A stretch of 64,000 bases of DNA from Acidovorax sp. YS12 (GTDB taxonomy: Bacteria; Pseudomonadota; Gammaproteobacteria; Burkholderiales; Burkholderiaceae_C). Every line of letters starts with the position of its first letter. The stretch's first letter is position 1. Below the pieces are notes generated by a model that was not told where the DNA came from, searched no databases, and saw only the letters and a program-made list of their open reading frames with translations. Location of the stretch: positions 3,995,501-4,059,500 of the forward strand of contig CP053915.1 of NCBI GenBank assembly GCA_021496925.1, given 5' to 3'. Made by a program: the position numbers and the translations under genes. Positions 46,233 through 53,651 of the stretch are shown here, in pieces.

Positions 46233-46903
46233 CTGACACCTACCAACCGCTGGCGCGCACGCGCCACTCCGTGCGCGCCTTTCTGTCCACGCCGGTACCC
46301 CGGCCCCTGCTGGAAGAGTTGCTGCAAACCGCCCGGCTGGCACCCAGCGGCGCCAATCTGCAGCCCGGGCATTTCTGGCTGGTGCAGGGCGGCGTGCGCC
46401 AGGCCCTGACCGATGCCCTGTGCCACGCCTGCGCCAGCGGCCAGCCCGAGGAGGAGGACTACGCCTACTTCCCGCGCCCCATGCCGATGCAGCTGCGCAA
46501 GCGCCAGGTGGCGGCGGCCCAGGCGCTGTACGGCTGCCTGGGCGTGGAGCGCGGCGATGCCGCCGCGCGCGCCCGGCACTTCGCGCACAACTACCGTTTC
46601 TTCGATGCGCCGGCGGCGCTGGTGGTCACGCTGCAGCAGGACTTCGGCAGCGGCGGCTTCATGGACCTGGGCATGGCCCTGCACGGCCTGATGCTGGCCG
46701 CCCATGCGCGCGGCCTGGGCGCCTGCGCCATCGGCGCGCTGGCCTCGTACCCCGGCGTGGTGCGCCAGGCCCTGGGCCTGCCCGCCGACCATCTGGTGGT
46801 CTGCGGCATGGCCCTGGGCTACGAGGACACGGCCGCCCCGGTCAATGCCACGCGCACGCAGCGCGCGGCGTTGAAGGAGTATTTTTCCGTGCTGGGCGCG
46901 TAG
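46229..46903 (+). CDS. nitroreductase-family FMN oxidoreductase, bio-operon linked
   Basis: 224 aa. The FMN-phosphate Arg/Ser block is RTRHSVRAFLSTPVP at the N-terminus; APSGANLQPGHFWLV follows, and LGACAIGALASYP with GMALGYED closes the flavin site. It probably reduces an enone or quinone-like group with NAD(P)H. It is the last gene of the bioMNY-ligase-thiolase cluster. cas1 begins 57 bp further on, on the same strand. Confidence 0.85.
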   Translation: MTDTYQPLARTRHSVRAFLSTPVPRPLLEELLQTARLAPSGANLQPGHFWLVQGGVRQALTDALCHACASGQPEEEDYAYFPRPMPMQLRKRQVAAAQALYGCLGVERGDAAARARHFAHNYRFFDAPAALVVTLQQDFGSGGFMDLGMALHGLMLAAHARGLGACAIGALASYPGVVRQALGLPADHLVVCGMALGYEDTAAPVNATRTQRAALKEYFSVLGA

Positions 46904-46960
46904 CCCCTGCGCGCGGCGGCATGATGGGTGCCATTGCCGTCACGAGAGGGGGACAGGAAG

Positions 46961-47968
46961 GTGACCGAGGCGATTCGCAGTACCGATCTCAAGACGATCA
47001 TCCATTCCAAACGCGCCAACATCTATTACCTGGAGCACTGCCGTGTGCTCGTCAATGGCGGCCGCGTCGAATACGTGACCGACGCGGGCAAGAAGAGCCT
47101 GTACTGGAACATTCCGATTGCCAACACCACCAGCATCCTGCTGGGCACGGGCACGTCTATCACCCAGGCCGCCATGCGCGAACTGGCGAAGGCCGGTGTG
47201 CTGGTGGGTTTCTGCGGCGGTGGTGGCACGCCGCTGTTTGCCGCCACTGAGGTCGATGTGGAGGTGGCCTGGCTCACGCCGCAAAGTGAGTACCGGCCCA
47301 CCGAGTACCTGCAGGCCTGGGTGCGGTTCTGGTTCGACGATGCGCTGCGCCTGCATGCGGCCAGGCAGTTGCAGGCACTGCGGCTGCAGCGCTTGCAGGC
47401 CGCGTGGGCCGCCCGCGCCCTGCGCGAGGCGGGTTTTGCCGTGGATCTGGTGCGCCTGCAGGGCCTGGTGGCGCATTTCACGCCGCGCATGGCGAGCGCC
47501 CCCGATGTCACGGCCCTGCTCGCCAATGAAGCGCATCTGACCAAGGCGCTGTTCAAGCTGGCCGTCGATGCGGTGGGCTACGGTGAATTCACCCGTGCCA
47601 AGCGCGGCACGGGCACCGATGCCGCCAACCGCTTTCTGGACCACGGCAACTACCTGGCTTATGGCTTGGGCGCCACGGCCACCTGGGTGCTGGGCCTGCC
47701 GCATGGCCTGGCGGTGCTGCACGGCAAGACGCGGCGCGGCGGGCTGGTGTTCGACGCTGCGGATCTGGTCAAGGATGCGGCCATCCTGCCGCAGGCCTTC
47801 CTGTCGGCCATGCGCGGCGATGACGAGCAGCAGTTCCGTCGCCAGTGCATCGAGGCCTTGACGCGCAGCGAATCGCTGGACTTCATCATCGAAGCGCTTC
47901 AGCAAATCGCTGCCGCCACCGCGCGCCTAGCCAACGCGCCAGCGCTGCCGCAGGAGCCTAGCGCATGA
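46961..47968 (+). CDS. cas1f: CRISPR integrase Cas1, subtype I-F
   Basis: 335 aa. The N-terminal beta domain begins TDLKTIIHSKRANIYYLEHCRVLVNGGRVEYV, characteristic of I-F Cas1. The catalytic Glu/His/Asp of the helical domain are placed in LLANEAHLTKALFK, GLPHGLAVLHGK and VFDAADLVKD. It integrates new spacers together with the Cas2 part of Cas2-3. I chose the GTG at 46961, preceded by GAGAGGGGGACAGG, since family members start about 8-10 residues before LK. It overlaps cas3 by 4 bp. Confidence 0.96.
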   Translation: MTEAIRSTDLKTIIHSKRANIYYLEHCRVLVNGGRVEYVTDAGKKSLYWNIPIANTTSILLGTGTSITQAAMRELAKAGVLVGFCGGGGTPLFAATEVDVEVAWLTPQSEYRPTEYLQAWVRFWFDDALRLHAARQLQALRLQRLQAAWAARALREAGFAVDLVRLQGLVAHFTPRMASAPDVTALLANEAHLTKALFKLAVDAVGYGEFTRAKRGTGTDAANRFLDHGNYLAYGLGATATWVLGLPHGLAVLHGKTRRGGLVFDAADLVKDAAILPQAFLSAMRGDDEQQFRRQCIEALTRSESLDFIIEALQQIAAATARLANAPALPQEPSA

Positions 47969-50900
47969 ACGTACTGTTCGTTGCCCAATGCACCAAGCGT
48001 GCACTGACTGAGACGCGCCGCATCCTTGACCAGTTTGCCGAGCGGCGCGGCGAGCGCACCTGGCAAACACCCATCACGCAGGACGGACTGGACACCGTGC
48101 GCCGGCTGCTGCGCCAGAGCGCGCGCAAGAACACCGCCGTGGCCTGCCACTGGATTCGCGGACGCGACCACAGCGAGCTGCTCTGGGTGGTCGGCGATAC
48201 CCGCCAGTTCAACGACCAGGGGGCCGTGCCCACCAACACGACGGCCCGCAACGTGCTGCGCGCGGGTGACGAGAACGCCTGGCACCACCTGCCGCTGATG
48301 ACGGCCCTGGCCGCGCTGGCCGCCCTGCTGCACGACCTGGGCAAGGCCACACAGGCTTTTCAGGATCGATTGAAAAACCCTGGCATGCGCGAACGCAATC
48401 ACTACCGGCACGAATGGGTGTCGGTGCGGTTGTTCGGGGCGTTCGTGGGCCGTGATGACGATGCAGGCTGGCTGCAGCGCATGGCAGCGTGCGCCGATGC
48501 AGACATGGATACCAGCGCGTATGAAGCGCTGTGGCTGGATCACACAGGCGGGCACCTGCTGCGAGACGGCCTGGATGAACCTCGGGCTACGCAAAATCCA
48601 CCCTTCGCCCGGTTGCCGCCGCTGGCCCAGGCCGTGGCATGGCTGGTGTTCACCCACCACCGGCTGCCGTGCCTGCCCGTCCCGCAGGCGGGCGGCGGTG
48701 ACGATGAAGACATCGACGCGCCCCAGGCGGAATACCGGCGCTTTGGCGCGCATCCTCTTTTCATCAACGCCAATGAACTGGAGGACGTGCTGGCCCGCGT
48801 CAGCGCCGACTGGAACGAGCCGCGCGAGCGTGCCGACCACGCCACCGTGCGCGCCCATTGGCACTTTCCCCACGGCTTGCCCGTGGCTACCCCTGCCTGG
48901 CGCAAGCAGGCCGCCCGCTACGCCCGCAAGCTGCTGGCGATCTCGCCGCCACTCGCCAGCGGGCAGGTGCTGCACGACCCCTTTGCCATGCATGTGGCGC
49001 GCCTGTGCCTGATGTTGGCCGACCATCACTACTCCGGCATCCACGACGAGCCCCGGCGCCAGTCCTACCGCAATGCGGGGTACCCGCTGTATGCGAACAC
49101 ACGAACCGATGGCCTCAAAAACGATAGCTGCCAGCGCTTGCCTGGCAAGCGCTGGAGCCCGATTTTCAATCAAACCCTGGATGAGCACCTGCTGGGCGTG
49201 CAGGGCCACGCCACGCTGGTCGCGCGCTCCCTGCCCAGCCTGGCGCACAGCCTGCCTGCGCTCAAGAACCACAAGCCCCTCAAGAAACGCAGCGCCGACC
49301 CACGCTTTGCCTGGCAAGACAAGGCCGCCGACCTGGCCGCCAGCGCGCGCCTGCGGGCAGCGGCACAGGGCGCCTTCATCGTCAACATGGCCTCCACCGG
49401 CTGCGGCAAGACACTGGGCAACGCCCGCGTCATGAACGCACTGGCCGACCCGGCCACCGGCATGCGCTGTGCGTTTGCCATCGGGCTGCGCACACTCACA
49501 CTGCAGACCGGGCGTAGCTTTCAGAGCGGCCTGGGCCTGGGTGAAGAGCAGCTCGCCATCCAGGTCGGCGGTGCTGCCAGCCGTGCGTTGTTTGAATACT
49601 GGGCGCAGCAGGCCGAGGCCAGCGGCTCCGCATCGCGCCAGCAACTGCTGGACGAAGCGGGCACCGTGCTGTACGAGGGCAATGACCAGCATCCCTTGCT
49701 GCAGCGCCTGACGGACGATGCCAAGGCCCGCGCTTTGATCGCCGCGCCGCTGCTGGTGTGCACCGTGGACCACCTCACCCCCGCCACCGAAAGCCTGCGC
49801 GGCGGCCGCCAGATCGCGCCCATGCTGCGCCTGCTGACCAGCGACCTGGTGTTGGATGAACCCGACGACTTCGACATCGCCGACCTGCCTGCCCTCACGC
49901 GGCTGGTGCACTGGGCGGGGCTGCTGGGCAGCCGCGTGCTGCTCTCCTCCGCCACCTTGCCGCCCGCGCTGGTGGAAGGGCTCTTCCTGGCCTACCGCGC
50001 AGGGCGCGCGGTGTACCAGCAGCACCGCAGCGAGCGGCCCGGCGAGCCCGCGCCCATCTGCTGCCTGTGGATCGACGAATTCCAGCAGGCTGCACAGGAC
50101 TGTGCCGATGGCGCCGCCTTCCGCGAGGCCCACACCCAGTACGTGCACAAGCGCGTAGCCCGCTTGGCGCAGGCCGAGGCAAGGCGGCAGGCCCAGATTG
50201 CACCCTTGCCCGAAACCTGGCAGAGCATGAAGCAGCCCGAGCGGCGCAAAGACTTTGCCCGCGTGGCGCTGGAGCAGGCATGGCGGCTGCACCAACTGCC
50301 CCACAACCACAGCACCGACGCGGCGAGTGGCAAGCGCATCAGCCTGGGTCTGGTTCGCATGGCCAACATCGCCCCGCTGTACGACGTGGCACTGGCCCTG
50401 TACGCCCTGGGCGCTCCCGCCCCGGGTGTGCGCGTGCACCTGTGCGTGTACCACTCCCAGTTCCCGTTGTGGCTGCGATCGGCCATCGAGCGGCAGCTCG
50501 ACATCCTGCTCGACCGCCGGGGTGCCCAAGGCGGGCTGGACCCCGTGCTCCAGCGTCCGGCGCTGCGCGCATTCATCGATGCGCACCCCGAACCCGATCA
50601 CCTGTTCATCGTGCTGGGGTCTCCCGTCACGGAAGTGGGCCGGGACCACGATTACGACTGGGCCGTGGTCGAACCTTCGTCCATGCGTTCGCTCATCCAA
50701 CTGGCCGGGCGCGTGCGGCGCCACCGGCAAGGCCCTGTGGGTGGCGTCAACATGGTGGTGCTGGACAGCAACCTGAGGCATTACGAAAAAGCCAACCAGG
50801 CCGCCTTCTGCAGGCCAGGTTTTGAAACCGCACGCGCACCGTTCCAGCTCAAGACGCACTCCCTGCATGACCTGCTGGCGCGGGAGACGCGCGGCACCGA

Positions 50901-51453
50901 TGCGTGGACCGTGGATGCGCAGCCGCGCATCGCCCTGGCGCTCGACAAGCTGTTCCCCAGCCGCCGCCTCGTGGATTTGGAGCATGCCCGCATGCACGAC
51001 AGCATGCTGCCGCGCCCGCAAGGCACGCCCATGCCCACCCATGCGGCCTGCCTGCACTGGGCCCACCCGGGGCACCTCTGGCTCACCGGCCTGTTGCCGC
51101 AGTTCCAGCGCTTTCGCCACGACCCGCTGCGGCGCGACGACGTGGTCTTGCTGCCCGATGAGGATGAGGAAAGGCTGGTGCTGCACCGCATTCAGGATGG
51201 AGAGCGGCGTGGCGACAAGCTGTACGTGCCTGTGCATGACAGCCTGTGCCATCCGGTGCCAGAGACGCAGTTGACATCCTCCAGCGTATCTCCGTGGCCG
51301 CAGGTGGAGCTGATGGAGGAATTGTCTGCGCTGGCGCAAGCGCGGGGGTTGTCACTGCAGGAGTGCGCGGAACGCTATGCCACTGCCAGCCTTCCTGCGC
51401 ACTGCGATGGCTGGCTGTTCCATGAATTGCTGGGCTTTACTGTCAAGCAATGA
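47965..51453 (+). CDS. cas3f: Cas2-Cas3 fusion nuclease-helicase, subtype I-F
   Basis: 1162 aa. The N-terminal about 95 residues are a Cas2-like domain (MNVLFVAQCTKRALTET). The HD nuclease follows, with LAALLHDLGKATQAFQ near residue 115 and further metal ligands downstream. Helicase motifs: Walker A MASTGCGKTLGN near 475, DEPDDFD near 632 and LIQLAGRVRRHR near 910. It degrades Csy-bound DNA and also joins Cas1 in adaptation. A short palindromic repeat is read in frame at about residues 385-400, adding roughly 16 codons between the HD and helicase parts. Confidence 0.96.
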   Translation: MNVLFVAQCTKRALTETRRILDQFAERRGERTWQTPITQDGLDTVRRLLRQSARKNTAVACHWIRGRDHSELLWVVGDTRQFNDQGAVPTNTTARNVLRAGDENAWHHLPLMTALAALAALLHDLGKATQAFQDRLKNPGMRERNHYRHEWVSVRLFGAFVGRDDDAGWLQRMAACADADMDTSAYEALWLDHTGGHLLRDGLDEPRATQNPPFARLPPLAQAVAWLVFTHHRLPCLPVPQAGGGDDEDIDAPQAEYRRFGAHPLFINANELEDVLARVSADWNEPRERADHATVRAHWHFPHGLPVATPAWRKQAARYARKLLAISPPLASGQVLHDPFAMHVARLCLMLADHHYSGIHDEPRRQSYRNAGYPLYANTRTDGLKNDSCQRLPGKRWSPIFNQTLDEHLLGVQGHATLVARSLPSLAHSLPALKNHKPLKKRSADPRFAWQDKAADLAASARLRAAAQGAFIVNMASTGCGKTLGNARVMNALADPATGMRCAFAIGLRTLTLQTGRSFQSGLGLGEEQLAIQVGGAASRALFEYWAQQAEASGSASRQQLLDEAGTVLYEGNDQHPLLQRLTDDAKARALIAAPLLVCTVDHLTPATESLRGGRQIAPMLRLLTSDLVLDEPDDFDIADLPALTRLVHWAGLLGSRVLLSSATLPPALVEGLFLAYRAGRAVYQQHRSERPGEPAPICCLWIDEFQQAAQDCADGAAFREAHTQYVHKRVARLAQAEARRQAQIAPLPETWQSMKQPERRKDFARVALEQAWRLHQLPHNHSTDAASGKRISLGLVRMANIAPLYDVALALYALGAPAPGVRVHLCVYHSQFPLWLRSAIERQLDILLDRRGAQGGLDPVLQRPALRAFIDAHPEPDHLFIVLGSPVTEVGRDHDYDWAVVEPSSMRSLIQLAGRVRRHRQGPVGGVNMVVLDSNLRHYEKANQAAFCRPGFETARAPFQLKTHSLHDLLARETRGTDAWTVDAQPRIALALDKLFPSRRLVDLEHARMHDSMLPRPQGTPMPTHAACLHWAHPGHLWLTGLLPQFQRFRHDPLRRDDVVLLPDEDEERLVLHRIQDGERRGDKLYVPVHDSLCHPVPETQLTSSSVSPWPQVELMEELSALAQARGLSLQECAERYATASLPAHCDGWLFHELLGFTVKQ
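49126..49160. repeat. short palindromic repeat (SPR), copy 6, inside cas3
   Basis: AGCTGCCAGCGCTTG and GCAAGCGCTGG arms around CCTG, nearly the same as copies 1 and 2. It is translated as DSCQRLPGKRWSP between YANTRTDG and FNQTLDEHLLGV. It keeps the reading frame and lies in a region that is a variable linker in I-F Cas3 proteins. Confidence 0.85.
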
Positions 51454-51458
51454 GGCCG

Positions 51459-51770
51459 TCAGGTTGGATGCAGTGCTATGGGATGCACTGCCATCACGGC
51501 CGTTTGCAGCGTCTCGTCCAGTTCCGCCACCCGCAGGTCATAGGCCGTTTGCAGGTTCAGCCACGACTGTGCATCGCCGCCAAAGCAACGGCCCAGGCGC
51601 AACGCGGTATCGGCAGTGATACCGCGCCGCTCCAGCACGATGTCATTGATGCGCGAGGCCGGCACATGCAATTGCCTGGCGAGTGCGTTGGCGCTCATAC
51701 CCATGGGCTTCAGGAAATCCTCGCGCAGGACTTCGCCGGGGTGGACTGGCCGCATGCCGTTCTTGAACAT
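51459..51770 (-). CDS. higA: HigA-family antitoxin
   Basis: 103 aa. RPVHPGEVLREDFLKPMGMSANALARQLHVPASRINDIVLERRGITADTALRLGRCFG is the HigA/VapI helix-turn-helix protein. It would bind its own promoter and neutralise HigB. It lies 47 bp downstream of higB, the toxin-first order typical of higBA, and ends 5 bp from the convergent cas3 stop. It therefore sits inside the cas operon on the opposite strand, between cas3 and csy1. Confidence 0.93.
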   Translation of the reverse strand: MFKNGMRPVHPGEVLREDFLKPMGMSANALARQLHVPASRINDIVLERRGITADTALRLGRCFGGDAQSWLNLQTAYDLRVAELDETLQTAVMAVHPIALHPT

Positions 51771-51817
51771 GTATTTCTCCTGAAACTGAGCTGCCCATAC
51801 GGCAGCGAGCAGGCACC

Positions 51818-52099
51818 TCAGTGGTAATCCACGATTTCCACGTCGGCCACCCCTTTTCCCGTCCAGACAAAGCACACGCGCCACTGGTCATTGATGCGAA
51901 TGCTGTGCTGACCTTGGCGGTCGCCGCTCAACAGTTCCAGGCGGTTGCCCGGAGGGCTGCGCAAGAAATCGAGCGTTTGCGCTGCATCCAATTGCGTCAG
52001 CTTGCGCTCTGCCACGCTCTGGATATTGGCGAAACGGCGGGTCTTGCCACTGGTGAACAAGCGCTGGGTGTCCTGACACTTGAAAGAGACGATCGCCAT
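51818..52099 (-). CDS. higB: HigB-family toxin (ribosome-dependent mRNA interferase)
   Basis: 93 aa. FKCQDTQRLFTSGKTRRFANIQSVAERKL and the C-terminal HSIRINDQWRVCFVWTGKGVADVEIVDYH define the RelE-superfamily HigB. Such toxins cleave mRNA on the ribosome. A strong -10 box (TATAAAAT, 52112-52119, minus strand) lies only a dozen bases before the ATG, and no Shine-Dalgarno is seen, so the message may be nearly leaderless. A dyad at 52125-52139 is a good HigA operator candidate. Confidence 0.93.
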   Translation of the reverse strand: MAIVSFKCQDTQRLFTSGKTRRFANIQSVAERKLTQLDAAQTLDFLRSPPGNRLELLSGDRQGQHSIRINDQWRVCFVWTGKGVADVEIVDYH

Positions 52100-52124
52100 G
52101 GGATGGAGGAGATTTTATAGCGCT

Positions 52125-52139
52125 TACCGATATTCGGTA
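52125..52139. promoter_or_regulatory. candidate HigA operator
   Basis: TACCGA-TAT-TCGGTA, a perfect 6-bp inverted repeat with a 3-bp centre, directly upstream of the higB -10 box. HigA proteins repress their own operon from such dyads, so autorepression is the natural reading. The binding itself is inferred. Confidence 0.6.
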
Positions 52140-52142
52140 TGA

Positions 52143-52208
52143 CTGCCTATGCGGCAGGGCAAAAGATCATCACGGATGATTTTCTAAGCTGCGTGTTCTG
52201 CAGATCTT
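52143..52208 (-). ncRNA. crRNA-like Cas-regulating RNA (CreR/CreA-like mini-CRISPR)
   Basis: Read on the minus strand from 52208. A degenerate repeat has the hairpin CTGCA-GAACA-CGCAG (52203-52189), the same 5+5+5 geometry as the array repeat CTGCC-GGATA-GGCAG. The 8-nt tag CTTAGAAA (52188-52181) follows, one change from the array tag CTCAGAAA. The 18-nt spacer ATCATCCGTGATGATCTT is at 52180-52163. A second repeat-like hairpin CTGCC-GCATA-GGCAG (52157-52143) is one change from the array. Cas6f cleavage after each hairpin would release a 46-nt RNA (52188-52143) instead of the usual 60 nt. Its spacer matches the csy1 promoter (see 52201-52220). Expression is not shown by sequence. Confidence 0.78.
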
Positions 52209-52220
52209 CACGTATGATGG
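52201..52220. promoter_or_regulatory. csy1 promoter -10 box and target site of the crRNA-like RNA
   Basis: On the plus strand TATGAT at 52213-52218 is a good -10 box for csy1 (AGGAGG at 52238-52243, GTG start at 52251). No good -35 is seen; it would fall inside the repeat-like unit. On the minus strand the same bases read CC (52220-52219), the type I-F PAM, then ATCATACGTGAAGATCT. This matches the 18-nt guide at positions 1-5, 7-11 and 13-17; mismatches are at 6, 12 and 18. Binding of the Csy complex would cover the -10 box. Confidence 0.75.
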
Positions 52221-52226
52221 ATATTC

Positions 52227-52255
52227 ATTTTATCGCCAGGAGGAGACTGCGTGAA
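52227..52255 (-). promoter_or_regulatory. candidate promoter of the crRNA-like RNA
   Basis: On the minus strand TTCACG (52255-52250) and TAAAAT (52232-52227) are separated by exactly 17 bp. Transcription would start near 52220, just ahead of the first repeat-like unit. It overlaps the csy1 start codon. The Csy target lies at its expected start site, so binding could repress the RNA itself as well. Confidence 0.5.
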
Positions 52256-53651
52256 GGATGAAGCGACACTCACACCGCGAGGCCGACAGATACGGCTGCA
52301 CATGCACCAGCACGTTGAACGCCGCCTGAACGCCGTCATGGCGCGGTACCACGATCGCACGGATGCAGCGGCACGCAATGCGATCAGCGCTGCCCAAGAA
52401 AAATACACGCTGGAGTCCCTTCTGGCGAAGGGTGCAAGGGCGGCAGGAACAATCGCCATTGCCAGCCACATTGCCAAGGCGACGCATCCTGACCTGAAGG
52501 TTAAAGGCGTCACCCATTTGGCAGTGGACTTCTCCACCTTGCCCACATTGGAAGTTTTGGGCTCACACGCCCTTCCGGAGAGTGAAAGCCTATGGGACGC
52601 TACAGGCGATGGCGCCCACAACAACGCCGCCTATGAGCTGTATTTGCTGCTCGACAGCTTGTTTGATAGTCGATCGTTGGGGGCATGGCTGGCCGCAGGC
52701 GATGAAGACACAGTGAATGCCTTTGCCGCTGGTGACGGCATTGATGGACAGCCATGGTTGGACTTACTGCGCAGTAAATGCCCGCAACCTGCCGCCAGCA
52801 CCCTCAGCAAGCAAATTTATTGGCTTGACTCACCCGGCATGGTCTGCGTTGACCAAGCCTATCTGTTATTGGTACCCCTGTTTCCAGCATCGCTGGTACA
52901 TCAGGCCTATCTGCAAATCCATGCAGACCGCTTCGGCGAAGCCAACAAGGCCGCTCGCCAAGCCCGACGCGAGCGCAAAGCGCACGACGGCGTGTTCCAT
53001 GACTACCCAGGTCTGGCCGTACAGAACATGGGTGGAACGAAGCCACAAAATATCAGCCAGCTCAACAGTGAGCGCCGGGGCATGAACTACCTGCTGTCGT
53101 CGCTGCCGCCGCAGTGGAAGGAGAGCGAAAAGCGCCTGCCCGTCTACACCGACTCCGTGTTTAACCACTACTTCGGCAGTCGCCCTTTGGTGCGCCAAAC
53201 CGTGCAGGCATTGCGAGTGTTCTTGGAGTCCAACCCACCCGCAAATCAAGCGACCCACAACCAGCGGGATGACATGGTGTACCAGCTGGTGGATGAAATG
53301 GTGGCTATGGCAGCAGACCTGGAGCACATGCTCAAGCCAGGCTGGACGCTGAACGACGAGCATTTTTCCAAGCTCCATCAGGACGAGCAATATTGGCTTG
53401 ACCCGCTGCGGGCGGAGCTGCCAGAGGAAGCGGACTTTGCAGACACGTGGCTGGCAATGGAGTGGCCTGATGCCATTGGCAGGCGCTTCGGCAATTGGCT
53501 CAATGACCGCTTGGAAGGCAAGCTGCATTTGGGCGAAATTGAGTTTCGCGCATGGAAGAAAGAACTGCTGGCAGACGAGGATGGCTTTGGCCAGCAATTG
53601 CGCGAGCGACGTAACCGTATCCGTGCCGCACGCAAGGAGGCCACGCAATGA
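52251..53651 (+). CDS. csy1: Csy complex large subunit Csy1 (Cas8f)
   Basis: 466 aa. Cas8f recognises the PAM and the 5' tag of crRNA with Csy2. Family features are modest; position before csy2 and blocks such as GVTHLAVDFSTLPTLEVLGSHALPE and PQNISQLNSERRGMNYLLSSLPP identify it. The GTG start at 52251 follows a strong AGGAGG. Its base composition is visibly less GC-rich than cas1, cas3, csy2 or csy3. It overlaps csy2 by 4 bp. Confidence 0.93.
   Translation: MKDEATLTPRGRQIRLHMHQHVERRLNAVMARYHDRTDAAARNAISAAQEKYTLESLLAKGARAAGTIAIASHIAKATHPDLKVKGVTHLAVDFSTLPTLEVLGSHALPESESLWDATGDGAHNNAAYELYLLLDSLFDSRSLGAWLAAGDEDTVNAFAAGDGIDGQPWLDLLRSKCPQPAASTLSKQIYWLDSPGMVCVDQAYLLLVPLFPASLVHQAYLQIHADRFGEANKAARQARRERKAHDGVFHDYPGLAVQNMGGTKPQNISQLNSERRGMNYLLSSLPPQWKESEKRLPVYTDSVFNHYFGSRPLVRQTVQALRVFLESNPPANQATHNQRDDMVYQLVDEMVAMAADLEHMLKPGWTLNDEHFSKLHQDEQYWLDPLRAELPEEADFADTWLAMEWPDAIGRRFGNWLNDRLEGKLHLGEIEFRAWKKELLADEDGFGQQLRERRNRIRAARKEATQ

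Noticed and set aside
47899..51339. 1146-aa open frame antisense to cas3
   Set aside because: Shadow of the cas3 codon pattern, with a low-complexity composition rich in Gln, Gly, Val and Arg.
52138..52170. Plus-strand reading of the hairpin at 52143-52157 as a crRNA-like unit
   Set aside because: On the plus strand the loop is TATGC and the sequence after the stem (GGCAAAAG) fits the array tag poorly. The minus strand gives a better loop, a 7/8 tag and a PAM-flanked target, so I assign the RNA to the minus strand.
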